40,906 bases of DNA from NCBI GenBank assembly GCA_027078675.1, contig JALWWX010000212.1, forward strand, positions 1 to 40,906, read 5' to 3'. Position numbers and translations under genes: made by a program. Source of the stretch: Aquificales bacterium (GTDB lineage Bacteria; Aquificota; Aquificia; Aquificales; Aquificaceae). A model generated the notes under the pieces. That model had not been told where the DNA came from, made no database searches, and saw only the letters and a program-made list of their open reading frames with translations. The stretch's first letter is position 1; each line of letters begins with the position of its first letter. Shown here piece after piece: positions 27,850 to 37,124 of this stretch.

Positions 27850-28650
27850 TCACACCTCCTTCCTTCCATAAAGTTTACCATAAAAAACGCTAAGCAATAA
27901 AGTTGAACCCAAAAGTATGAAGCCAACACCTCCCAATATCATAACAGGATTTAACATATAAGATCCCTTCTTGGCGTTGTAGCTGAAACATGCGAGATAT
28001 ACAAGATCTACAACCTCATTTATTTTAAGTTCTCCTGTATTTGCCTCCGCAAGGGCAATTCTCACCGCCTTAGGATCGGGCTTAACCCCATATATATACC
28101 TCACTATCCTTTTGTCGGGAGATATGAATATTAGCACATTGGGATGTACAAAAGCCCTGTCCTTAACAGAATAGAAAAATCTAAATCCAGTGGCTTCGGT
28201 GATGCGTCTTATATCCTGTTTTGAAAGCAATCCGAACACCCAATTATCAGGTATATATTTCAGTTTCTCCTTAAAGGATTTCATTGTTTCCAAAGTATCC
28301 TTTTCGTCAAAGGAAAGGGTTATAAAAGTGAAGTCCCTATCTTTGATAGACTCCAAGGCTTTGGATATATTGCCAGCCAGAACAGGGCAAGAGGCATCGC
28401 ATGTGTAGTATGCAAATACTATAATGGCGGGTTCCTCACCAATTATCTCCCAGAGCTTTTTAGTTTGCCCATTTTCAAGAACAACATCAACATTGGGAAT
28501 TTCCCTTCCCAAATGTTCACCCTCATTTATACGAAGGATAGAAACATCAAAACTGCTATCTTCATCATAGGGAACACCAAGAGGGGTGTTAACCGACCAA
28601 CCAAGGGATAAAACAGTAAGCAGAAGAAGAAACACCCCTCTCATGGCCAA
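27850..28650 (-). CDS. SCO1/SenC copper chaperone
   Basis: YYTCDASCPVLAGN (CxxxC), FVHPNVLIFISPDKRIVRYIYG; C-terminal TM. Confidence 0.9.
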   Translation of the reverse strand: MAMRGVFLLLLTVLSLGWSVNTPLGVPYDEDSSFDVSILRINEGEHLGREIPNVDVVLENGQTKKLWEIIGEEPAIIVFAYYTCDASCPVLAGNISKALESIKDRDFTFITLSFDEKDTLETMKSFKEKLKYIPDNWVFGLLSKQDIRRITEATGFRFFYSVKDRAFVHPNVLIFISPDKRIVRYIYGVKPDPKAVRIALAEANTGELKINEVVDLVYLACFSYNAKKGSYMLNPVMILGGVGFILLGSTLLLSVFYGKLYGRKEV

Positions 28651-28662
28651 ACCCTTAAATTA

Positions 28663-29454
28663 TTAATGTCCTCCTGACAACGCAGGTATAGATCCTACAA
28701 AGTATGCATTTGTAGCAACGAACATCCATACAACGTCAACGAAATGCCAGTAAAATCCAGTTGCTACAACTGCAGTTGTTTTGGTTTCGTCAATCTTACC
28801 GCTCAAACCTATCCAGAGAAGATAAAGCATAGCAATCAATCCTACAAGAACGTGTGATGTGTGAAAACCTGTAAGCATATAAAATGCGGTACCGTACATA
28901 TTAGATGATAGGGTAAAACCGGACTCCCAAAGATGTATCCATTCCATAACGTGCAAGATTACGAACAATGCACCCAATATTATTGTGATGAGAAGCCATT
29001 TGTTATAGGCGCCCACATTTCCATGTTCTATAGCCCTTTCCGCTAAGACTATAGCTCCACTTGATGCCCAAAGTATCAGGGTCAGTATAACTGGCATCAG
29101 CAGATTCATCTCTTGAGGCACCCAATTTGCCCATTCATGAGAGTTAAATACCCATGCCCTCCAAAATGCTGCAAACATTGTTCCGAATACTATTACCTCG
29201 GAAGCAACGAAGAAAACTATGGCTATCTTTCCATGCTTCTCATCATGCCCCGTTGTGAAGAATTCATTTACCCAACCTGCAAGTCCTCCGAGTAAGCAAA
29301 CAACAGTTAAACCTGCAAAGATAACCGCTAAAAAGGGCATCTGCCATTGAAAAAAGGCGGTAAAAGCTAAAACAGCAAACAATGCACCAAGCCCTACTCC
29401 AACGGGCCACACACTAACTTCATGGTGACCGTGGTGGACTTCTTCATGCGCCAT
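28663..29454 (-). CDS. ctaE: Cytochrome c oxidase subunit III
   Basis: KHGKIAIVFFVASEVIVFGTMFAAFW, GFHTSHVLVGLIAML, FYWHFVDVVWMFV. Confidence 0.95.
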   Translation of the reverse strand: MAHEEVHHGHHEVSVWPVGVGLGALFAVLAFTAFFQWQMPFLAVIFAGLTVVCLLGGLAGWVNEFFTTGHDEKHGKIAIVFFVASEVIVFGTMFAAFWRAWVFNSHEWANWVPQEMNLLMPVILTLILWASSGAIVLAERAIEHGNVGAYNKWLLITIILGALFVILHVMEWIHLWESGFTLSSNMYGTAFYMLTGFHTSHVLVGLIAMLYLLWIGLSGKIDETKTTAVVATGFYWHFVDVVWMFVATNAYFVGSIPALSGGH

Positions 29455-29496
29455 AGCTCATCCCTCCTTAAAAATTTAAATCCAACCTGAGAAACT

Positions 29497-29522
29497 ATTA
29501 TACAAGATAAAAAATTCGTCAA
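29497..29522 (-). promoter_or_regulatory. Candidate sigma-70-type promoter for cox3-SCO-cox2-cox1
   Basis: RC TTGACGAATTTTTTATCTTGTATAAT; perfect TATAAT and TTGAC-like -35, though spacing is short. Confidence 0.5.
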
Positions 29523-30022
29523 TGCAAGCTTAAAAGTTTTTTTAAATCCTCTTCAAGAGAGAAATAGGCACCGATCTTCCTCTTAATCAATTTACCGTTT
29601 CTATCATATAGGAAAGACATAGGCAAGTAAGAAACACCGTACATATCCGATAAACCTTCTTTATCCATAGCAACGGGAAAAGATACACCGTATTCTTTTA
29701 CAAAATCCCTAACGAAGTTTTCATTTACATCCACACTTATAGCGACTATAGTAAATCCTTTGTTTTTGTATTTCTTATAGATATTTTCAAAGTAAGGCAT
29801 CTCCTCCCTACAGGGAGGACACCATGTAGCCCAAAAATTTATAAGTACGACTTTGCCTTTTAGATCATCAGTGTTTAATTTTTGCCCGGTTATAGTTTCA
29901 ATTTCAAAAGCAGGAATTTCACTTATATCTGAGGATGCTGATGATCTATCGGAAGAAAAGTACAAGTAAGAAAGAATGCCTATGGCAAGAACTAACAGGA
30001 TATAAGGTATAAACTTACCCAC
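29519..30022 (-). CDS. TlpA/ResA-like thioredoxin
   Basis: VVLINFWATWCPPCREEMPYFENIYKKYKNKGF; N-terminal signal anchor. Confidence 0.92.
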   Translation of the reverse strand: MGKFIPYILLVLAIGILSYLYFSSDRSSASSDISEIPAFEIETITGQKLNTDDLKGKVVLINFWATWCPPCREEMPYFENIYKKYKNKGFTIVAISVDVNENFVRDFVKEYGVSFPVAMDKEGLSDMYGVSYLPMSFLYDRNGKLIKRKIGAYFSLEEDLKKLLSLH

Positions 30023-30040
30023 ATTTTAGATTATACAAAA

Positions 30041-30057
30041 CCCCGCCACGGGCGGGG
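30041..30057 (-). terminator. Rho-independent terminator after the monoheme cytochrome c
   Basis: RC CCCCGCCCGTGGCGGGGTTTTGTATAA hairpin + short T-tract. Confidence 0.75.
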
Positions 30058-30074
30058 CAGGATTTACAAACAAA

Positions 30075-30389
30075 TCAGAGGTTATTGAGGATCCACTCAA
30101 TAAATGCCCTTTCCTGATCTGCGGGTACAGCCTGAGGAGGCATAGGTGTAGATCCCCATACACCTGCACCACCTTTCTTTACTTTTTCTACAAGTTTGTC
30201 AACAGCACCCGCTTGACCCTTATATTTCGCAGCTATGTCCTTAAAGGAAGGCCCGATCTTTTTCACATTGAAATCATGGCACGCCACGCATCCGTTCTTC
30301 TTCATAAATGCTTCAGCCTCCGCCTTGGAAGATATGGCAAAGGACATACCCGCAAAGCCGATTAAAGCAAGCAGAGCAACTTTCTTCAT
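30075..30389 (-). CDS. Monoheme cytochrome c (c552-like)
   Basis: Signal peptide MKKVALLALIGFAGMSFA; CVACH; KIGPSFKDIAAKY; WGSTPMPPQ axial Met region. Confidence 0.92.
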   Translation of the reverse strand: MKKVALLALIGFAGMSFAISSKAEAEAFMKKNGCVACHDFNVKKIGPSFKDIAAKYKGQAGAVDKLVEKVKKGGAGVWGSTPMPPQAVPADQERAFIEWILNNL

Positions 30390-30411
30390 ACTACCCACCT
30401 CCTTTGGGATA

Positions 30412-30430
30412 TTGAATATTCAAAATTATA
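30412..30430 (-). promoter_or_regulatory. Extended -10 promoter with palindromic operator-like site
   Basis: RC TGCTATAATTTTGAATATTCAA: TGN-TATAAT at 30430-30425 and perfect palindrome TTGAATATTCAA at 30412-30423. Confidence 0.55.
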
Positions 30431-30443
30431 GCACATTGAAATC

Positions 30444-31463
30444 TTAACTGCTTGTCGCAACAGCACCCCTCCTGTTTTTTATTGTAAAGTATATCACAAA
30501 CCAGACGAGGATAAGCTCTATAACCGCCACAAATATGTTTACATGCGCTACGGAACCAACTATTACTATCCTCTCAAGGAAAAGCCCAAAGAGAACTATA
30601 CCCGCCACGATAACCATTAAATAGGGTGAGAGTTTAACCTTTCTGAAAAGAAGGCTAAGCCATGGAATAGCTAAAAGTAAAACGGGTATAAGATAGGTAG
30701 CTACTGGGAAGTGCTCAAGTCTTTTTAGGAAGTAATGGAACTCTTCATAAAGGTTTCCGTACCATATTATAAGTACCTGTGAATATAAGAAGTACCCCCA
30801 GAGGAAGCTAAATCCGAACATAATGGTAGAAGAGTCCCACTGGGTCTTCTTAAATATTTCTGGGAATTTTCCTCCGTTCTTTATGTATATGATAAACCTG
30901 ATAACAGCTATCAGTGCAAGGGCGGAATATACAGCCTCAAGGGTTATATAGGCATCAAAGAGAGAGCTGTACCAAGGGTAGTCAAGGGGCATAAACCAGT
31001 CGTAACCTATATTTGCTTGAAATGCAACAAAGGCAAATAGATATACAACAGCCCAGAAGTACTTCTTATCACTTTCTTTAAGAGATTCGGTAGCATATTT
31101 CCACGCAGCAAGGCATATAGCTTCATAAAGGAACAGATTTCTTAAAACATAAAATCCTTTGTTGAGCCATAGACCCTGATGTTTTGCCCAAGGATATATA
31201 TCAAGCTGGAACATAAATATAAGGAACAAAGTGGCGGAGAATATCACTGCAGGATAAAGGGAAAGGAGATATTCCTTAACAGGCTTTATCCACCCACCCC
31301 TAACCGTTTCCGCAATGGCAACTATAGCTATAGCACCCTGAGTTATAGCGGAAAGGTAAGATAGACTTACTAAGAGCGTACCGTCAACACCCTTTATTAT
31401 CTCAATTATAAGAAATATAAACCATACTACACCGAACCCTATCCAAAGAGACTTGCTTCCCAT
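30444..31463 (-). CDS. actF: Alternative Complex III subunit ActF-like (integral membrane)
   Basis: Multi-TM protein, QANIGYDWFMPLDYPWYSSLFDAY, FSFLWGYFLYSQVLIIWYGNLYEE; position in the act locus. Confidence 0.82.
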   Translation of the reverse strand: MGSKSLWIGFGVVWFIFLIIEIIKGVDGTLLVSLSYLSAITQGAIAIVAIAETVRGGWIKPVKEYLLSLYPAVIFSATLFLIFMFQLDIYPWAKHQGLWLNKGFYVLRNLFLYEAICLAAWKYATESLKESDKKYFWAVVYLFAFVAFQANIGYDWFMPLDYPWYSSLFDAYITLEAVYSALALIAVIRFIIYIKNGGKFPEIFKKTQWDSSTIMFGFSFLWGYFLYSQVLIIWYGNLYEEFHYFLKRLEHFPVATYLIPVLLLAIPWLSLLFRKVKLSPYLMVIVAGIVLFGLFLERIVIVGSVAHVNIFVAVIELILVWFVIYFTIKNRRGAVATSS

Positions 31464-31954
31464 TACGCTTCCTCCTTAGCCTTCAAAAGTGACTCTATCT
31501 CCTCAACACTTTCACCTTTCACCTGTATGACAAACTTATTTCCGTAATCCTCAGGAGATATAATCCTCTTAATGCTTGGAAGACCAGATAGAATTAGCAA
31601 ACCTATAAAGGTAGCTATTCCTCCAAACAGTATGGTCAGCTCATAGGCTATAACAAAAAAGGGTAGAACACCTACAAGAGGCTTACCTCCCACTATAAGG
31701 GGTGGGTCCTCCCAACTTAAATGTGTATACGTGGTCAAGGCATACCCTGTTATGAAACCTGTAAGGGCTCCAACGAGGGTAAAGTACTTAATCTTACTCT
31801 TATGGGGATGTGTACCGAGTATTTCATCCACCTCATGAACGGGAACAGGCGTTATAACCCTTATATCTTTGGGACTAATACCTGCATCCACAAGCTCCTT
31901 AAGTTTTGCCAGAAAATCTTCCTTTTCATCAAAAACAAACTCTACCTTTTTCAT
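31463..31954 (-). CDS. actD: ActD-like DUF3341 protein
   Basis: Two TM helices, VGGKPLVGVLPFFVIAYELTILFGGIATFIGLL typical of DUF3341; between ActC and ActF. Confidence 0.87.
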   Translation of the reverse strand: MKKVEFVFDEKEDFLAKLKELVDAGISPKDIRVITPVPVHEVDEILGTHPHKSKIKYFTLVGALTGFITGYALTTYTHLSWEDPPLIVGGKPLVGVLPFFVIAYELTILFGGIATFIGLLILSGLPSIKRIISPEDYGNKFVIQVKGESVEEIESLLKAKEEA

Positions 31955-33270
31955 TTTCCTTCCTCCCTGACTCTCTCTTCCTTAACTTCAAATATGGAAA
32001 CGACAGGTATAGCCCTTGTAAAGAGAAGGAACCACATAAAGAACCATGCAAAGCTACCTATGGTTATAAGTATTTCAACAATGCTCGGATGATAAAGTCC
32101 CCAAGAGTAAGGTTCATATTCATGAGCCAGAGAGATGACAACGATAACAAATCTTTCAAGCCACATACCTATGTTGATAAATATGGAAACTACGAAGAGA
32201 ACAAGTAGATTTCTTCTCATACTCTTTATAAAGAGTATAAGTGGGACAACGGAGTTGCAGAATATCATAGCCCATGAGTACCACTTGTAATCTCCAAAAG
32301 CCCTGTAAATGAATTGATCCCTTTCAAATACATTTTCACCATAAAGAGGTAATGTAAACTCTGTTATGTAAGCGTAAGTAACTATAAGACCTGTGAAAAG
32401 GGTAAGTTTGGCCAGATTTTCAAAGTGATCTATGGTTATATACTCTTCCAATTTAAATATCTTTCTCATGGGTATAACAAGGGTAAATACCATTGCACAT
32501 CCGGAGAATATAGCACCTGCTACAAAGAAAGGAGGGAATATGGTTGCATGCCAACCAGGAACTATGGACACTGCAAAGTCAAAGGATACTACCGAGTGGA
32601 CTGATGCAACAAGGGGGGTAGCAAAGGCTGCAAGGAACAGGGATGCCCTTACATAATGCATCCACTGTGGAACGGTACCTGTCCATCCCAAGGAGAACAG
32701 CCTGTAGAAAAATCCTCTTACTCCTCCAAAGAATCTCCTTGCTATGGCAAGATCTGGTACCATACCGAGGTACCAGAATATTAGACTTATGGTAAAGTAA
32801 GTTGACACCGCAAAAACGTCCCATTCAAGAGGAGAAAAGAAGTTAGGCCATATCTCCCTCTGGGTGGGATAAGGGAAGAGCCAATATATCTTCCAAGGTC
32901 TTCCTGCGTGAATAATGGGGAATAACCCCGCTGTCATAACAGCGAATATTGTCATAGCTTCAGCGGATCTGTTGAATGCACTCCTGAAGTTTGCTCTAAA
33001 CAGCAATAAGACAGCGGATATTAGGGTTCCTGAGTGTGCTATACCTACCCAGAAGACAAAGTTGATAATGTAGAATCCCCACATACCAGGGTGCCTTATA
33101 CCCGCAGCTCCGAGACCAGTTTTCAGCTGATAGATCCACGCACCTATGGCGACAAGGACAAAGAATACACAGAGTCCAAGAGCTATCCAATAGGCCTTAC
33201 CGGGTTTTACCATGGGCATAAGGATATCTCTGTCTATCTTGTCAAGCCTTTCAGAAAGTTTGGTTGCCAT
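31951..33270 (-). CDS. actC: ActC-like NrfD-family quinone-binding membrane subunit
   Basis: NrfD/PsrC-like: GIAHSGTLISAVLLLFRANFRSAFNRSAEAMTIFAVMTAGLFPIIHAGRPWK. Confidence 0.92.
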   Translation of the reverse strand: MATKLSERLDKIDRDILMPMVKPGKAYWIALGLCVFFVLVAIGAWIYQLKTGLGAAGIRHPGMWGFYIINFVFWVGIAHSGTLISAVLLLFRANFRSAFNRSAEAMTIFAVMTAGLFPIIHAGRPWKIYWLFPYPTQREIWPNFFSPLEWDVFAVSTYFTISLIFWYLGMVPDLAIARRFFGGVRGFFYRLFSLGWTGTVPQWMHYVRASLFLAAFATPLVASVHSVVSFDFAVSIVPGWHATIFPPFFVAGAIFSGCAMVFTLVIPMRKIFKLEEYITIDHFENLAKLTLFTGLIVTYAYITEFTLPLYGENVFERDQFIYRAFGDYKWYSWAMIFCNSVVPLILFIKSMRRNLLVLFVVSIFINIGMWLERFVIVVISLAHEYEPYSWGLYHPSIVEILITIGSFAWFFMWFLLFTRAIPVVSIFEVKEERVREEGK

Positions 33271-33271
33271 A

Positions 33272-36200
33272 TTAAACCCTCCTTCTCACCTTTGGAAGGT
33301 AGTAAACCTTGGGTTCTGTCCCAAGGAGATCAAAGATTCTGTATGAATCCTTATCCTTAGACATCTTGTAAACCTGCGAGTTTTCATCCAGGAAGTTGCC
33401 GAAAACTATGGCACCGCTCGGACATGTCTGGGCACATGCGGGCAGAAGCTCACCCTCCTTAATCATCCTATGCTCATCCTTAGCGAGATCCCTTGCCTTC
33501 CTTATTCTGTGGAAGCAGAAGGTACATTTTTCCATAACCCCCTTACCCCTTACCGCAAGATCGGGATTAAGCATCCTATCAAGGGGTGACTCCCATTTGT
33601 AATCAAACCAGTTAAATCTCCTTACCTTGTAAGGACAGTTGTTTGAACAGTATCTTGTACCCACACACCTGTTCCACACCTGTACATTCAACCCTTCGTC
33701 ATTGTGATAGGTTGCCTTTGCAGGACAGACAGGTTCACAGGTAGCATTTTCACACTGCTGACACATCATTAATACAAAGTTGACTTCACCATTTTCCTCA
33801 TAGTAAGGCTCTATCCTTATCCAGGACATCTCCCTCCCCTTTAGATGTTCAGACGGGCCTGCTATGGGAACATTATTCTCTATATAACACGCAGCTATAC
33901 AGGCGGAACATCCCACACATTTATCAAGATCAACCGCCATAGCCCAAAGATAGGTCTTATGAACATGACTGTGATCGGGATAGGGCAGTTGGGCAAAAGG
34001 ATGCTTTGCATAGGGGTATTTAAACTTACCGGGAGGTGCCTCGTGACCCCATGCGTGCATATCCTCCTCTCCCATGTGTTCCTTTTTAGCCTCCTTATAA
34101 GGAATAGGGACAACTCCCCTATCGTGATCCGAATATGAACCAGAAAGTATCGGGATGTTCCTAACCTTACCCGTTTTCTTTATGCTAACAATCTCTATAA
34201 AAGGTATTAACTCCCCAGTCCTGCCGTCCACATTGAATTTTTCCGGTGTAATTGTACCCATGTATGCAACTATAATCCCATCCGCCAAGCCTTTCTGGAT
34301 ATGAGCGAGTGTGGTTTTATTAACTCCTTTACCGGATACAACAACCTCTTCCCTTAACAGTTTCTTATTAGGTATATTCCTTATCCTAAATCTCTTAGCT
34401 ATACCTTCAGAAACCAACATATAATCGCCATACGATATTGCGGTTATAGGATCAGGAATCTCATTTAAAAGCAGATTATTTTTACCTCTACCGTCATACC
34501 ATCTTATGGAAGGTGCAAGAACAAGTGCAGGTTTCTTAATCTCATTTTCATACCTTATGTTCCTGATCAAAGACCTTACTATATTAGTTCTCAAATTTAG
34601 ATTGACCTTGGGCAGTTCTTTTATGTGATATGGTAGTTTCTCAGGCGGTATATTGAAAGCGGGCCATTCATAGGGACCAGCATTAAAGAGCCTGTCCGCA
34701 ACCTCCTTGCCGTAATCCCTTTCTATCCTTTTATAGACATACTCTTTAAAGTCCTTAGCAATGCTCTTGCCTTTGTATCTCCTTAGTATTGTAATAAGGA
34801 TATCTCCCTCCGGAAGTGTGTTAAACAAAGGCCTGTTATTAGAAGGATCGCTTTCGGGAGGAATGAGAATCTCAAGGGCGGGCTTGTAAACGGAAAGCAT
34901 ACCTTTTCTGGGTTCAGAATCACCCCAGCTCTCTATAGGATGGGAAAGGGGAAGTATTAGATCACATTCCTGAGCGGTTTCATTAGGCAAATCATATAAG
35001 CCAACAACAAAGTGGGCATTCTTCAAAAGATTTTTAAATTTTTTACCCTCAAAGGAAGCGGGATCAACCTTTGATAGGAAAGCCACCCCTATCTTCCTTA
35101 TACTTAGTTCAGACATAAAGTTTCTGAGATCTATGAAATTTCCAACTCTTTCATAGTTTTCTGAATATGTAAAGTCTATAAGATCATCCGTCATGCCCAT
35201 AGCCCACTGTATAAGCCCTCCCAAGACAGCAACATCAAGACCAGTATCATGAGCGGTTGATACACCACCTACTATAAGCAGAGGTTTCCTCGCTCTTGAC
35301 ATTTTCGCGAGAAGCCTATCAATGTTCTCCGCCTTTATACCAGTTCTTTCCGCAACCTCCCACAAGGAGTAACGTGGTACATATTGAATTATCTCCTCAG
35401 GAACTTCCCTTACAGCCACACCGCTTTCTACTATCCATCTCAGTATAAAGGAGAGGAGAAAATGCTCCGTACCTGGTTCTACGGAAAATCTTTCATCCGC
35501 GTTAAGGCCTGTAAGTGTAAGATGGGGTTCTATATGTATCCATTTAAAGTTTTTATTATCACGTGCCTTCGCAAAGGCTGATTGGTAATATACGGGATTA
35601 CCGAAGGATTCAAGTATATCAGCACCTACGGTTAATAGAAAATCAGATTTCTCAACCTTATAAACTGGCAGTTCATTTATCCCGAATAGTACCTCATATC
35701 CCTTCCTGACAGCGGAGTGGTTTATGGGTTCAAATTCTGGCAATCTCTCAATACCTGCCTCTCTACAAAACTCATCTATAAGATGGGAAAGTGAACCCGT
35801 AGTCCTTGAAGAAAGGTAAACACTCTTAAGGCCTTTCTTCTCCGCTTCCTTTAATCTATCAACAACAAGATCTATGGCCTCTCTCCATGTTATCTCCCTC
35901 CAGTTGCCATTCGTATCTTTAATGAGAGGATTCTTATACCTTTCGGGGCTATAAATCCTGTATAAAGATGCCTGCCCTCTTATGCAAAGAACACCAGCGT
36001 TAAAAGGTTCTTTAAAAGCACCTGATGTTATGGGATGATTAGGCATACCCTCAAGTTTGGTGGGATATTTACCATGTACCCTGTCATAAACCTTATCCCT
36101 TACAAAGGCAAGGGCGGGACACCCAGAAGGACATTCAGCACATACCGTAGGGAAGTATAAACCCTCTCCTCCACCCCCCGCATCGGGAGGTATCCTATCG

Positions 36201-36334
36201 GGGGGAGGTGAAACAAAAGGAATTATTTCATCAGTTCTAAAGTAATGATTTTTATTGAGATGTCCTGTACAAGAGGATAGGGCTGCACTTCCTGATATAA
36301 ACCCTATGAATTTTATAAAGTCCCTTCTTTTCAT
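33272..36334 (-). CDS. actB: ActB-like fusion of molybdopterin-oxidoreductase-like and Fe-S domains
   Basis: Tat signal KRRDFIKFIG; CAECPSGCPALAF...CIRGQ; C-terminal CVGCSACIAAC, CQQCENATCEPVC, CVGTRYCSNNCPYKVRRFNW, CTFCFHRI...CAQTCPSGAI. Confidence 0.93.
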   Translation of the reverse strand: MKRRDFIKFIGFISGSAALSSCTGHLNKNHYFRTDEIIPFVSPPPDRIPPDAGGGGEGLYFPTVCAECPSGCPALAFVRDKVYDRVHGKYPTKLEGMPNHPITSGAFKEPFNAGVLCIRGQASLYRIYSPERYKNPLIKDTNGNWREITWREAIDLVVDRLKEAEKKGLKSVYLSSRTTGSLSHLIDEFCREAGIERLPEFEPINHSAVRKGYEVLFGINELPVYKVEKSDFLLTVGADILESFGNPVYYQSAFAKARDNKNFKWIHIEPHLTLTGLNADERFSVEPGTEHFLLSFILRWIVESGVAVREVPEEIIQYVPRYSLWEVAERTGIKAENIDRLLAKMSRARKPLLIVGGVSTAHDTGLDVAVLGGLIQWAMGMTDDLIDFTYSENYERVGNFIDLRNFMSELSIRKIGVAFLSKVDPASFEGKKFKNLLKNAHFVVGLYDLPNETAQECDLILPLSHPIESWGDSEPRKGMLSVYKPALEILIPPESDPSNNRPLFNTLPEGDILITILRRYKGKSIAKDFKEYVYKRIERDYGKEVADRLFNAGPYEWPAFNIPPEKLPYHIKELPKVNLNLRTNIVRSLIRNIRYENEIKKPALVLAPSIRWYDGRGKNNLLLNEIPDPITAISYGDYMLVSEGIAKRFRIRNIPNKKLLREEVVVSGKGVNKTTLAHIQKGLADGIIVAYMGTITPEKFNVDGRTGELIPFIEIVSIKKTGKVRNIPILSGSYSDHDRGVVPIPYKEAKKEHMGEEDMHAWGHEAPPGKFKYPYAKHPFAQLPYPDHSHVHKTYLWAMAVDLDKCVGCSACIAACYIENNVPIAGPSEHLKGREMSWIRIEPYYEENGEVNFVLMMCQQCENATCEPVCPAKATYHNDEGLNVQVWNRCVGTRYCSNNCPYKVRRFNWFDYKWESPLDRMLNPDLAVRGKGVMEKCTFCFHRIRKARDLAKDEHRMIKEGELLPACAQTCPSGAIVFGNFLDENSQVYKMSKDKDSYRIFDLLGTEPKVYYLPKVRRRV

Positions 36335-36346
36335 ATTAAAGCCCTC

Positions 36347-36943
36347 CTATTTATGACAAGTCCAACAGTCGGTTGGAGCCCTGTCCACCTTTGCTGGAGG
36401 CAATCCATGAGCCTTAAGGTAACCGTTAACATCCTTATGACATTCAAGGCACCATCCCATCTTTAAAGGTTTTACTCTCTGGGCTACCGTCATGGTACTG
36501 AGATCACCGTGACATGCTTTACAATCAACACCCGCCTTTACATGCCTTTTGTGAGTGAAAAAGACAAAATCCGGGAGTTTATTAACATGCTTCCAAGGAA
36601 CTGGTTCCTTCTTGTTCCAATACTCAGTCAACTTTTTAATTTCAGGTTTGTCCGTTGCTATAACCGAATGGCAACCCATACAAACTTCCAAGGGAGGAAT
36701 ACCTGGACTTACCGCCTTATCCGCATATGCATGACAGTATGTACACTGCAGTCCTACATCCTTTACATGCTTGTAATGGGGAAACTCTATAGGCTGTTCG
36801 GGAGTCTCAATCCTGTAAACAACAAAGGCATCACCCAAAGGTTCTATCTTAACACCGAGAGATTTAAACAAATAGATTAAGGCTCCACCCACCACAAAAA
36901 CAACTACACCGAGTACAGCAAGAACACCAAGGCCCTTCCTCAT
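36347..36943 (-). CDS. actA: ActA-like pentaheme cytochrome c
   Basis: Five CXXCH motifs: CTYCH, CMGCH, CKACH, CLECH, CWTCH; N-terminal TM. Confidence 0.92.
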   Translation of the reverse strand: MRKGLGVLAVLGVVVFVVGGALIYLFKSLGVKIEPLGDAFVVYRIETPEQPIEFPHYKHVKDVGLQCTYCHAYADKAVSPGIPPLEVCMGCHSVIATDKPEIKKLTEYWNKKEPVPWKHVNKLPDFVFFTHKRHVKAGVDCKACHGDLSTMTVAQRVKPLKMGWCLECHKDVNGYLKAHGLPPAKVDRAPTDCWTCHK

Positions 36944-36964
36944 AATAGCCTCCTATATTCTATT

Positions 36965-36980
36965 AGCAAGGGGTGTGCCA
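36965..36980 (-). promoter_or_regulatory. Sigma-54 (-24/-12) promoter for the act operon
   Basis: RC TGGCACACCCCTTGCT = TGGCAC-N5-TTGCT, exact consensus match; 21 bp upstream of the actA ATG. Confidence 0.88.
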
Positions 36981-37124
36981 AAATGTCCTTGGAAATTTAT
37001 ACTCCAAAAATTAAAAACTTAAATAAACGATACGATTTTTTAAATGAAAGTAAGGTGGTAAATTTTTTGTTGTGACTGGTAAAAACTTGACCATCCGTCC
37101 AAAGTACGCAAAATAATATGTACT

